From: Fasciola hepatica | Taxonomy: Eukaryota; Platyhelminthes; Trematoda; Plagiorchiida; Fasciolidae | Length of the DNA stretch: 64,000 nt | Direction: 5' to 3' | Assembly (NCBI GenBank): GCA_948099385.1 | Contig: CANUEZ040000068.1 | Span: 330,001 to 394,000, forward strand | Part shown: positions 23,210-34,600 of the stretch, in pieces | Numbering within the stretch: the stretch's first letter is position 1 | Layout: the number at the start of each line of letters is the position of its first letter | The notes under the pieces: model-generated | Databases searched by the model: none | Seen by the model: only the letters and a program-made list of their open reading frames with translations | Told to the model about the DNA's origin: nothing | Made by a program: the position numbers and the translations under genes

Positions 23210-25450
23210 ATGTTTGCACAAATGTGTGCATTTATTATGAACAAATCACGTGCCACATACGAAGTTGTATACAAAACATATTTGGGTATTACTGGTAATC
23301 ACAAAATTTTGTCGATGTGTGAATCAGAATGTCTCACAATAATAGGAGATTTTGATCACGAATTACCACTTCCTCTTTCATTTTTCAGTCATCTCATTAT
23401 CTGTCATACTCCGACTCGTGGAGACTCCCAGTTAGATCACATCCTGACCAATAATTCAGAGGTGTTCTCTGTCAGGCTACGTGCACACATGAGCACCAGC
23501 GATCACTGCATATTCCATATTAGGCCTAACATATAATTTCAACGAGGTCATTATTTGCACACACATTCCAAACAGATACGCTTCAGACAAAGAACCATCT
23601 CCGTGGACATACATTACCTTTCAGTAGTTCCTTGTTTCTTTTGGGGGTAAAGGACTAATCACTTCTGTATTTTTCTGCAGGCTTAAAACATAAGTGATTA
23701 GGAAGTCTTTTTACCTTTATCCTATGTGGGCTGTTCATCTCCACTCTGAAAGAGTGGCTTCCAAGCGCCTGAAGCAGCCATACAGGAGGAACGAACTAGC
23801 CCAGGAAATAAGTCCGTCAACTGTCACCGTTGATAAAATCTAGGAATATACCTCTTGATACCAGCTTTTCCAGACACTTCCTAAACTCCCGAAATGTCAA
23901 ACATGGGTGACGTGGAATCAAGCTTCTGTGTGGTTAGATGGGGAAATTCCCGAAGATGAAAGCAAATATAAACAGTCTTAACATCCGATTTTCCAACAAT
24001 CAGAGTAGTGTCTCCCCATTTTGCTGTCGTCTGTCTCGTCTGAATTTCAAGAGGTAATAACTATAGGAATTCTCATGTTGCTCAAATCAATGAAGGCAAC
24101 CCGGTCAACTGGTTCAGACGGTCCTCCAACAGAGCTGCTCGAATATGGGGCTGGTTCTGTAAGCGGCCTGATTATTTCGGTAAATTACAATTCGGTGGAT
24201 TCACTTTCCTTTCCCGACTGTTGGAGGCCTGGTACAGTTATTCCCGTGCCAAAAAAATTACAGTAAGACGGGACCCCAAAATTATCGACAAACAGCTCTA
24301 TCCTCATCATCGTTGATACTTGTTGAACGCGCTGTGGTGGGCTGTCTTCAGGTCACGATCAGTAGTCCTACCGAGGAGTTACAGTTTGCGTACAAATCGA
24401 AGCGGTCTACAGTTGATTCAGTAAACATCAATTTTGCACCACATTGCTTAATCCCTAAATGATTCCAGCAAGTTATCAAGATGAGCTTTTCTTGACTTCA
24501 CCTCGGCCTTTGATTGTGTGCCACGCTCGCTTCCTCGCAGAAAACTAGAACCTTTTTGCTGCTTCACATATGTACCAAACTGGCTGAAAGACCTTTTCTC
24601 TGGAGATGCACAGTGCACAAAAGTAGGCAAAATTCTCTGAACATCTCCTGCCGGATGCTGGTGTACTTTAAGGGGCTGTCCTCTCTCAGTATTTGTTTTC
24701 AACTTACATCAGTGATTTGCCAGTCCCCTAGCCAGCCCGTATCTTTAATTGTGCTGATGACATTGCCTCAGCTAGGTCTGTCTCAAAAAGATCAGACTTC
24801 GAGGAATTCATTGCAAATCTTTCACGTATTGAAAGCTTTTTTAATAGTTCTGGTCTTCTTTTGAACAGTAGTAAATGCCAAGTGTATTTTTATCATCACT
24901 GGTTCCCGATTCATCGAAAACACTTTGACCGATAATTCTATTCTTCCCGCAAGTGTCAACCACATGGAGTAGCTTGGTGTTACTCTGCAACATAATCTTC
25001 ACCGATCTTTGCACCTCGAAGTCACAGGAGGAAAATTGCATCGCTTGTCGTAGCAAATAGGTAAATTACGCAGTTCAGTGCACCAAATTCTCTTATTTCC
25101 ATTTTTGTAAAATAATGTATATTACCTAGGATTCTTCGTTGTTCCTTTGGCATTTCCCCAGGATTAATATAAAATGATTTTATCACCGTCCATAGGGACT
25201 CACGCATCAATATTATTCTTTCTCGTATAGCCTTGGATGACCTAGTCCTGGAGCTATACACTAACCAAATAACAGCATCCGTGGTGTTTGCACAGAAAAT
25301 CATATCTGATACTTCACACCCATAGAGTTTTGATCTAACTCATTGTCAGTCCCACTCAGCGACCCGGTCTAGGTATGAACTGCTTTTTTGCAGATTGTCT
25401 CTATCCAGGGATTTCATTTTTCAATTTACTGGACATATCCTAACAAACAG
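23210..25450 (+). mobile_element. CR1-like LINE, endonuclease to 3' tail, degenerate
   Basis: Most of a CR1-type second open frame can be traced through stops and frameshifts. Endonuclease: 'LTIIGDFDHELPL' (GDFN), 'PTRGDSQLDHILTNNSEVF' and 'STSDHCIF', at 23.33-23.53 kb. Reverse transcriptase fingers: 'KATRSTGSDGPPTELLEYGA' then 'FPDCWRPGTVIPVPKK' at 24.10-24.26 kb. Palm: 'LQFAYKSKRSTVDSV', 'LDFTSAFDCVP', 'GDAQCTKVG', and motif C as 'FNCADDIASARS' (usually YADD) near 24.75 kb. Thumb and tail: 'SSGLLLNSSKCQVYF', 'GVTLQ', and at 25.28-25.44 kb 'SDTSHPLHSELSHC' and 'FIFQFTGHIL'. The 5' part of the endonuclease is not found. The tail runs straight into 174-bp tandem repeats. No single frame is long enough to make protein. 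Confidence 0.85.
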
Positions 25451-25489
25451 GGATGTCGGTCTCCCTGAAATGAGATTCGTTTTTGTTCT

Positions 25490-26025
25490 GTAACTTACTT
25501 TGGCGGTATCTTTGGCCTGAAAAGTATTGTACAACTATGTTCAAGCTGGTACATCTACAGCACAAGGTAATACAAATGAAAAATTACCTAGTCGAACCAG
25601 TGACTCATTATGTTAGAGGAAATAAAACAGAAGTGGTTTCATGGAAGGTAATTGTTTGGCTCTATAATTTACCTTGGCGGTATTTCTTGGCTGAAATGGT
25701 TGTACTACTATGGTCAATCTGGCATGTATACAACATAAGTCAATACAAGTGTAAGTAGTGGCTAGTCGAAAAAGTGACTCATTTTGTTAGATGAAATGAG
25801 ACAGTAATATTTTCATGGAAAGGTTCTGTTTTAACTTATTCCTTGTTCATTGCATTTCAATTTACTCAGCTGGGTTCAGCTGGCTGAAGTCGAACTTAAG
25901 GTTTCAAATATATGGTCGCGTTTCGCGGTGACTCATACTGTATCCTAATAATCACTTGCCTTTTTTATTTGTAACAGAATTCCCTAAAGGATATTATTAT
26001 GGAAAGGGAATATGTTTTGACATAA
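25490..26025. repeat. Degenerate tandem repeat, 174-bp unit, two clear and one diverged copy
   Basis: Unit 1 begins near 25497 with ACTTTGGCGGTATC and unit 2 near 25671 with ACCTTGGCGGTATT, a spacing of 174 bases. The TTTCATGGAA block recurs at 25637 and 25811, again exactly 174 apart. A TGACTCATT...GTTAGA block also recurs. A third, more diverged unit is suggested by GGTGACTCATACTGTA near 25928 and ATGGAAAGGGAATATGTTTT near 25999. The array starts within about 50 bases of the end of the CR1-like LINE. The open frame that crosses it (25483-25758) is not a gene. Confidence 0.8.
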
Positions 26026-26029
26026 ATCA

Positions 26030-27980
26030 GAAGCCTTGTTTATTCAATAGGCACCAGTTTAGCTATTTTCATTATTTTGAATCATAGAAAATGCTGATAC
26101 CCCGGTCTACGCATCAGTCCATATGTAAGCTTTCCTTATGGACAAAGCCGGACTTTAAATTCGTGTATATGTGTGAGTGTACATATACGTATTTGTATAA
26201 TTTATCCTGACTCGTCCTACATTGACCACCAACCACAGTAAACCAAGAGATTTAACATTGTCTCGCCGTCCATTTCCGAACAAATGGACAACCGTATCCA
26301 GTAAGCTAGAGTGTATTTTGACGAAATGGAAAGCAGAACGGCTGGTGCTTAAGGCCTTGGAAGTACCCGGACATATAACGGATTACAACCAGAGTTACTT
26401 TCGATGAATACTCCGACTAGGATTGTTGGACGACAAGAGTTGATCAACATGATCACTCTCGTTTGACTAGCATCATGCACCAATAAAGTTCATGCCATGT
26501 CCTCCGATATTCCGTTAGGTTTTGAAATAAATTAAACAAAGTTAAGAGTATGATGACCCGCTGACAAATGTACCCGTTACATCTTCAGCCCACGGACGAA
26601 TCGAAAATTTCTGTTGCAAGTGCATCTGAAAAGTTCTTATTATAGTCGAAGCTCTTCGGATTCATTTAGATACTATCAAGTGCTCGTTTCGTTTATTAGA
26701 AGATATCGACCATCTACGGTTACCGTTTTCACTATCATTGTTTTGAGCACGTTTGCCTCCAACGATGTTGTGTAATAAATATGGGGTATAAGGAATCCAA
26801 TGAACAAAGTATGCACATTCCATGCATAATTCAATTTCATTATCCCCATTTCACTAAAAAATGCCTAATACTTGATTTGTGGAAATACATTACTAGTATT
26901 TTTTGTCCTTCTTTGAGTATTAGGTGCAGATGGCGAGTAGTAAGGTCTATAATTTCCAGTTATTGATTCTACCTAGGTGTATACAATTCACAACCTAGAG
27001 AGACTGCTAGTTTGATTTAACATTTAATTTCTGCTAGTGGAGTAAAGTGCTGAGGGAACGAACTCATAATTTATTTTGTTTGTTCAGACTAAATTGGTTC
27101 CGAACGTCTGCGCTTTCGCGACAACGCAATTTCAGTTTCAATCGCCATAAATATCTCAAAATGCATTCACTTTCATTAGCCTACAAGTTGAAGTGATTTA
27201 AAAAAAATACTTAAGGAATAACGAAATAAAAAATTGGTGTTGTCATACGAATATGTATAAGTATGTATTCTCCGCAAAATGCTATACTCAAACAGATTGT
27301 CAAAACTGGCTATGCAACAATAGGTAGCAGGAAATAAGTGGTTATAAGCAATTCATCAAAGTTTCTGTTATATGTCCAAAATTCGACCACTCTCATTAAT
27401 GTGGGAGAATTTACCAAAATACAAGCCTAAAGTTCATTCATTCTGATTCGTAACCCATGCTTAGCATTCGAAAGCAAACCCCGGTAAACAACGCAGGACT
27501 GTATAAGTTTCCTTGCCGAAAATGGAAACATTTAACCAGGTAGTCACACTGACTTAATTTCAATGTTTGATACGAGCAATTTAACTGTCTAATATGGGAA
27601 ACTCGTTTGATACCCATCTAGAAACATACTCTTTGTTTTGTAAGTTTATATATTGTCAGATCTCTTTCCCGCGGACTATGAAACTAACCAAGTTATTCCG
27701 ATGTGACTTAACTATATAGTTATTCGGAATCCAAGACTTTGAGCAACTCACTGGTTCCTCGTGAATTGCACTGTTCCACTAGTAAAATGAAAATCGAGAT
27801 AGACATGGATATGATCTTTGGAAAATGAAGGAAGACTTTTCGAATGTGAAACCGGACATGGTATTGTAAGTTTTACGGTAACTGGCTGTAGACATTTCGA
27901 CGTCAAACATTCATAGGTTCACGATTGCAACTGATTTGTCCTGAATTGCAAACGAATCGGGGTGGGTGCTGTTTCGTTCA
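26030..27980. other. AT-rich stretch without recognised genes
   Basis: Only short frames and no RNA gene. A TATA/TGTG-rich segment near 26.16-26.20 kb is low-complexity. Confidence 0.5.
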
Positions 27981-27989
27981 GTCACACTA

Positions 27990-28262
27990 ACTCTAGTGAG
28001 AACCCAGTACTGTCTACGAACGGTCCACGTACACACACGTTGCACACAGCGCGTTGGTCCTACTGGTGTGGGCGACCGCACCTTGAGGCTCGAATTGCGC
28101 TGGCATGATTCGTCTCTCGTTTATTGATCCATGCCATCGGTCGGCTGTCTTGTAGCTCGTGCTACCGAGGGCTCGATAAGGGCCGGTGCTGGTACACTCT
28201 CTGTCAGTGAGATTAAACGGTGTATCGAACGATGTGTCATACCGTACCTCCATAGATGTTGT
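27990..28262. other. GC-richer patch, possible solo LTR remnant
   Basis: About 270 bases stand out as GC-rich against AT-rich flanks. Read on the minus strand, the patch contains ATCAATAAACGAGAG, a polyadenylation-signal-like string, near its middle, and ends in a segment rich in GTGTGTACGTGG. This layout is compatible with an LTR. I could not find the partner LTR, a target-site duplication or clear TG...CA ends, so the assignment is weak. Minus-strand frames across it have no recognisable family. Confidence 0.2.
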
Positions 28263-29045
28263 GGATGAAAAATGTCAGTTTTCTCCTCATATATCACGAT
28301 GAACAAATACCAGTTTGGGACACTAACCCATTAGGGCACTTCTGTCCGTTACTTTTCATCATTGCTGTTCGGTCGGTCTTTCATCATTCGAACATATCAC
28401 GCTGTCTAAAACTGTCGAATTACCTCGTGAAAATGTCTGTCCTTAATTGATAAAATCATTGGTTTCAAAGGAGGTAACTCTGTAGAATCCACAAAAGTTG
28501 ATTAGACCCGAAAATGTGAACGGAGGCGCGCAGCGTGAGATAGTGAGGAGCAACTGTTGAAGTTCACTTTTGAACAACAACAAAAATGTCCACTTTCACT
28601 TGAGCGGAAAATGATAGGCTACTGCTGAAGAATAAATACCTAGTCGGATCATAGGGTTCCCTTCAAGTTATTGATTATTTGAGACCAAATTCACTCGCTC
28701 TTTTTGCTTGTTCTAGATTGAGAGTCATAAGTGCATAGATGCCTTAAGTGTTAAGAATCTTAAGAACCCACAAACATCATCTCTAAAGGCATGCCTCAAA
28801 CCCTTGAGTTCCATGCCGGGATCATTTTGAGCAAACGAAAAAAAGATTTGTATTCGTTAGATGTGAAAGGAGCAAGTGCCTGCAAAACTACGTTTGTTAG
28901 AGTACCCATATAATCTATGAGCTAACAGCTCAAACGCTACTAGCTTCAGGAGAAACCAATGTAGCTTTTCAGCAGTGAGCTGCTTTCGAATTGATACTTC
29001 TGTCATTGGCCAATATAGCTTGGGCTCTTTTTATTGAAATAAGTG
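28263..29045. other. AT-rich stretch, nothing recognised
   Basis: Short chance frames only. Confidence 0.5.
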
Positions 29046-29049
29046 TTTC

Positions 29050-29430
29050 ACTTCCGTGTGTTTCTACGGTAAATGGTTTGAGATAGGTGTGTATGGAGAG
29101 GAAATACTACAGGGTATAATTCGTTGGTTGAGGTGCATGTTCTCCCTAGTTGGTCAACTGAAGGTCTTAGATAGATATAATGGCCCTCAATTCACAAATC
29201 AAGAGTTTATGTTTCCTCTGTGCACGATTACAAAACGAAGCTTCCAACCAACAATTTACAATCTAGGACAATAGGTAGAGCTATTCGGGTTATTCATGTT
29301 TCCAAAGGAAATTTTGGCAAATGTGGTCTGGTTTTTGAGTCACATATTGAAGAACACACTGAGCAGCCACAGACAAGATGCCGATAGAAATCATGTCTAA
29401 AAGTCGTTTTCGGACAACGTAGAAAGCTGC
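29050..29430 (+). mobile_element. LTR retrotransposon (Gypsy-type) integrase fragment
   Basis: The frame at 29056-29274 reads 'FYGKWFEI' (usually YSKWPEV), then 'IIRWLRCMFSLVGQLKVLDR' and 'YNGPQFTNQEFM'. This matches the integrase core block LR.MFS..GLP..LVSDNGPQFTS.EF. The catalytic Asp of DNGPQFT is replaced ('RYNGPQFT'), so the protein would not function. The following segment (LGQ, then VELFGLF) sits where SNGQAERFV is expected and is broken by a stop. Beyond about 29.35 kb the similarity fades. No gag, protease, reverse transcriptase or LTR was recognised next to it, so this is an isolated fragment. The family inside Gypsy cannot be named from this piece. Confidence 0.65.
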
Positions 29431-29434
29431 ACAT

Positions 29435-30535
29435 TCGCTGAAAACAATAGCATAGTTCAGCCTGGACATATTTATATATGTAAAAACAGAGGCATCCCTC
29501 TGGGCATAGAATTTCATCCGTTGTTGGATGAAGGCTATTGGAATATTCAAAAAATAAACTGTATCATGGTTTGGGAATCCGTCAACTTTCGACTGATGCG
29601 AGGAGAATGCTCAACTGTTCTCAACATGCACCTGGCAAAAAACGAGCATTCAACCACATTCCGTGATGTTACATCAGCACAACAATCATGCCGTTCAATC
29701 TGAAGAAAAGAGTCGTATTACAAAGGTGTATACGATACATTATCTGTTTTAGGGTTGGTACTGCACTGTTATTTCGTCCGCGATTGATGTGTTGACTTCC
29801 ATTCATTTACTATACTGCTGGTCATCGACATGTCACACCTTCCGTACCCACAATTACATCAAATTATTAAATCACAATATGACCAGGATACTTTATGTAT
29901 AACCTTCTACTGGTTATCACATTTTTTCACCCGTCGAGTCCAATGCATTCAGATAACGAACTTGCACTCACAGCCAAGTCATATTATCCGCTATTCATTT
30001 GTGAATCGTTCTACCGATAAGCAGCAGTAGGAGTATTTTTTTCACATATTGTCTTTTACCCAATTTGACACTATGTTGGTCTTTCGTATTTGCTGAGGTC
30101 TAATCCTTTTTAAATTAAAAAATTGCAAGCTTTTATAACCGGGCTTTTTGCAGTGAAATGCTTTAGAGTGAGCACAAGGCAGAGAGATCCAATAAACTAG
30201 ATAAAATAGTAAAGTTGTCTATTTCCTTTTTAAAGTACGTAAGCATGAATTTCTACTGCACAAGCCTAGTTTGATGTTCATGAGTTCAATCAAAAACAAT
30301 GAGGATTTCATTTTTGCCACAGTTAGAGTAGAGGTTTGCAATTTTGTTGTCACATTTTCATTGGAAGTCATTCCAATCCAGTTATGTTCCGAAAATGAAT
30401 TTGTTCTACTTTTTGCAATAAACTATCCATTCGCGGAGATCTTCTGTTGAATGCAGTTTCCATGTCGCGTAAAACTGTTCTCTGTTTGTTTTGCATCAGC
30501 CCTTTACTGCTGGCACGCAGTTTATGTTGAAGCTG
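29435..30535. other. AT-rich stretch, nothing recognised
   Basis: The first 300 bases may include the decayed C-terminal end of the Gypsy integrase, but no motif is clear. The rest holds short chance frames. Confidence 0.45.
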
Positions 30536-30540
30536 GTTAG

Positions 30541-30605
30541 AAATGGTAACAACAAGAAAAGCTTCCTGTACTGACGTTTCACTGTATTAGTTTACCTACG
30601 CAAAA
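30541..30605 (-). repeat. Copy of the dispersed GAAACGTC repeat, reverse orientation
   Basis: Read on the minus strand this contains ACAGTGAAACGTCAGT and, about 20 bases later, TTGTTGTTACCATT. The copy starting near 31.26 kb on the plus strand has ACCGAAACGTCGGT followed at a similar distance by TGTTGTTACCATT. The shared order of both blocks makes common descent likely. Confidence 0.5.
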
Positions 30606-30609
30606 TATG

Positions 30610-31255
30610 ACAACCTAGGGATTGTAGATAGTGAAATCACTGAATTGTTCGCAGGTATAGCTCAGTAGTTTTATTCGTTCATCAGGCAGCTGTTCAGTTC
30701 TACAATACTTTACCATGACATATATCTACGCAGGTTCACTTTGAACGTTTTCATCAAAAGCTTTGTATTGAATCGATGCCCCAATGGATGGCAAGCTGTT
30801 AAAATTGGAAGATCAGCACTGACTTATTTTTTTAGATGTTACTTCATTCTCTCATATTTATTACAATGGAATTTATCATTCACGGACGCTGTCTGCTTTG
30901 CCGTGGGCTTTTCCGATCCATCTTATAACACACTAATGTCATAGGATTATTACACTTTTTGACAACGATTCACCGGGAAATGTGAACCGGAAAACATCGA
31001 CAAAGCCATCGGTGTGACCGAGAGCTCCGGTCAGCCTTTCAAAATCAGTCTTGATCATTCATTTTCATGATAGTTGATTTCATACCTTGTGCACACATAA
31101 AAATCAGTCACCCGCAGGCGGATTCGTGCTTTAGGTTAGCATCGAAAATGAAATTATTGTGAAAGTAATAACACAGTAGAGTTGGTAGATTCAATATACC
31201 ATCTATTCGATTATTGTGGGTCACCTTACTGAAAGCATTTTTACAATCAAACAAA
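30610..31255. other. AT-rich stretch between repeat copies
   Basis: A plus-strand frame at 30741-30944 starts at TTG and has no recognisable family. Nothing else stands out. Confidence 0.5.
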
Positions 31256-31261
31256 ACTGCC

Positions 31262-31345
31262 TTGAGAAAGAATACCAGTAGTAACCGAAACGTCGGTGTG
31301 TTACATTTACCAACAACGCTGTGTTGTTACCATTACGACTTTTAA
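31262..31345 (+). repeat. Dispersed repeat with CCGAAACGTCGG core, copy 1
   Basis: Blocks in order are GAGAAAGAATACCAGTAG, then ACCGAAACGTCGGTG at about 31284, then ACATTTACCAACAACGCTG and TGTTGTTACCATTACG. The same order recurs 283 bases downstream on the same strand. The core and its surroundings resemble sequences near the ends of Penelope-like elements as I remember them. That link is inference. Confidence 0.6.
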
Positions 31346-31544
31346 GATAAAAACAACACGCTGCGCATTGAGTTTTCAATACACCCCTTATATCGTTTGG
31401 TCTGGATGTTTTTCAACAAAATTATTTCAAACATATCGGAAAAATGATGCCTTATGTGATGCAATTATTGTGTGTTTACCATGTGGCAACATGAAGTTGT
31501 CAGAAATGACGGTAGAGAGACATTTTTGGGATTGTAAACCGGTC

Positions 31545-31640
31545 CCAATAAAGGATACTCCCGATAGCCGAAACGTCGACTGCGCACCATTGCTTCCGAC
31601 GATACTTTGTTCATTAACATCAGCGCTTACCTTTCGGAGG
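31545..31640 (+). repeat. Dispersed repeat with CCGAAACGTCG core, copy 2
   Basis: Blocks in order are AAAGGATACTCCCGATAG, GCCGAAACGTCGACTG at 31567, then ACCATTGCTTCCGACGATAC and TTAACATCAGCGCTTACC. These align with copy 1 with many substitutions. The open frame that spans both copies (31296-31661, from a GTG) is not supported as a gene. Confidence 0.6.
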
Positions 31641-31649
31641 TGCAACGTC

Positions 31650-34600
31650 ACTTGCTGCTAGTCTTCATTGAACTAGACACGTGTCACACTTCACAATAAC
31701 TAACACTTTGTATTAGATAGATTCCGGAAGGAAGTTACAATTTTTCGAGCAAAATCAAGACGTTCATCTTGTATTTCAGGGTGCAAATTCTAAAGGACCT
31801 ACGTAGGTAAGCTATGAGTAAATGGACGTAGTTTCCGTATAGGCGGAGCACTATCAGACATGCTTTCAACGATTTAACTTGGTTGATTCCTTGTGCTTTA
31901 CTGATTAGACTGTTTTTTACGAAAACCGGTTGAATATTTGCCCATTATTGGGCGACTAAGGTACACATACACTAACGCTGGAAATCAAATGGTTCATTTA
32001 TTCTTTGTAAATGCTGTCCCTTTTTCGAGCAGCAGATGAAGTTGGAATTCGAAGAGTAGGTGGCATAAAGAAAACAGGCACTACATATCGAAAAAAAGTA
32101 ATTATCCACATCCACCCATATTTCTTGTTTTTGTTAAGGAATGTTCCTCTCATGAAATTATTTTCTGCTGGAGTATCGGTGCTTGAAATTTACGGTAATT
32201 CAAACGGTCTTTTATCCGAATTTCGTAAAACAATTGCGTTTGTATATACGATATGCTTGCTCTCAACTGTTCACAATTATGTCAGGAGACACCAATAAAA
32301 TCGCACTGTGTTACCATTTTTTTAAATATTACACGCATGCAACATAAGGGACAACATGGAACCTGCGCTAAACTCTTTTATGACTCCCAAATCAGTCTAA
32401 AAATAATGTGATCGACTATTTGAATCTGTTTATTCATCTTTTGCCGGCACGCTAAGAATTAACGCGTATCGCTAGGACACCAAATAATCTTGTTGCATGA
32501 GAAATTCGGTGATAACTGGTGTCGTCAAAGATGCCAATTTGTGATCGAAAATGATTCAGTCTATTGCAAAACTCACAGGAAATAACATTTCTCATTTCTG
32601 CAAAAAAGATTATTGAAATAAATACGACAATATCACCAATTTATGTATCACTTTGACGAAGCAAATCATCAGCTCATGAAGGAACATTACTAGAATAATA
32701 CCGTTACTTCGTCATATAAAAGTAATAGCCAAGGCTGCCATAGTAAGAAAATGAGGTTTCGAATGAAAAAATAGGAGTATGCGGAAGGAAGTAAGCGGAA
32801 AAATAAAAACCTGACTCGTGCAGGTAAGCCGTTTGATATTCAGTTCCGTGCCCGGTTTCTGACATGAACTACGTGATATCTATCAACATAATAAGTCCAC
32901 TGGAAATAGAGGAAAACTAACTCACTTTCTTTCAGACTATTTCGTGTTTGCTTCCCTGGTCAAAGAGAATGATATCGCATGATGATTTCTTGTCAGTTCG
33001 AACTCATGATGATGCTATTCCAACAATGAACTGCTTCTATAGAGTTATTTGCTTTTATCGATGAGGACTGGACAAGTAGTTATCAGACGGAAAGATAACC
33101 ATTTGGTGCAAAGCTTTCGCCGTATTTTGGAATGTATCAACTCCCACCGAGTATGCACAGTAATTTGAGCATAGACATGTCGTCCGCGTTTGCAGTGATA
33201 TATTCTACAATAAAACAGACTGGCTTTACGGTATTCCTTCATTGATGGCTGTTGTACAAACTCGCATCATGAAACTCACGCGAATCTGCTTTAACACGAT
33301 AAATAGTGGATCATTCATGGACGCTGTGCACTAATTCCATACCCCCGACAAATTGGGATCGTCTAAAGTTTATGCAGTTATATCACTGGTGTAATCGGAT
33401 TGGATGAAAACGACAAGGTTTCCATGTGAGTGGAACATCAATCAACTAGTACTATCGGGTATACATAACTGAATATTTTCGATAGATTCACATGCTAGGT
33501 TAAGCCACTACAAACAGTGGCCAAGGCGATACGTCAGTTTCATATTTCAAATCGGTTGCAGCAAGACAGATAAAGCTAGCTGATATAGGCATATACTACT
33601 GACTGAAGAGTTTCGAAACCTACGGTTACTGAACGTGATTGTTGGAAAGGACTGAGAAAGAACTAAACGCTCCATCGAAATAAAAACAGCAGTGGGATGC
33701 GACATCCATTTTACTTGTTTCTAGAGTGGGTGAACTTTCCAAAACAATCAAATAAGAACTGGTTTCCACCATCAAATTACTAAATAGGCAGCAATTTTTC
33801 CGCTGAGGAGACCACGCGTTTTAATTCAGCCAAATAAAGTGTCATTATGTGTTTTACCTCTCAGTATGCATGATTATTCATCATGTCGAAGAGAACTGAG
33901 TATAAGCACCACTTTTAGAGTTAGAGGAAACAATCATGTCTGCAGTACAAAGCACTGCAATAGCCAAACACCTGGGTGAAACAAATAAAATGTCTAAACA
34001 TGACGACTTCTTCGAAGTTTACCTTTATTTGTCAGAGGGAACAGTGGTCCGCAGAAGTTGCTAGAAATAACAACCATTCTGGTTGAACTCGAACTATGCG
34101 TGGACTGATCTGACTTTATTTGGATTAGGGACATGATATTGAATGAAATCATCTCAGCTGAGGCGTTTCAGGGTTTGGTCGAAGCGTATTAGGCAAATGA
34201 ATAGTTCACCGTCATATTATCTTACATCCAGTTTCAAATTTACTGGACTGTGCATTTTCTCTGTACACCAGCATTCTGAGTACATCATGATATTTTACGC
34301 ACTCATGTCTGTTTCTTGTTTGGTATAACTGTTTACTTGCACAGAAGATGTTGTTTTCTCCTGTCTGAAGGACGTTGACGTTTTTTGGGCAACAGATTTC
34401 TTCTATCATCGCTGATATCTAACAGTATGAGTGGAGTTAAAGTCTATGTATTCAACGCAATTAACTTGTTAATACCAATTTTTCCAATACTCTCTGTGTC
34501 ACTGATATCTTAGGATACTGCTTCAATGAATAAAAGCAGAGGTAGTTTCGGTAAAATTACCAAGCCAAAGCATCAGGATTATTCTGAACAATGCGTTCAA

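Noticed and set aside
25483..25758. 91-codon plus-strand frame as a gene
   Set aside because: It spans the 174-bp tandem units and simply reads through them.
28014..28306. Two minus-strand frames as a gene in the GC-rich island
   Set aside because: They overlap in different phases with no motif. GC-rich DNA has fewer stops, which explains the open frames.
31296..31661. 121-codon plus-strand frame as a gene
   Set aside because: It begins at a GTG inside one repeat copy and ends just past the next. The nucleotide repeat explains the region better than coding.
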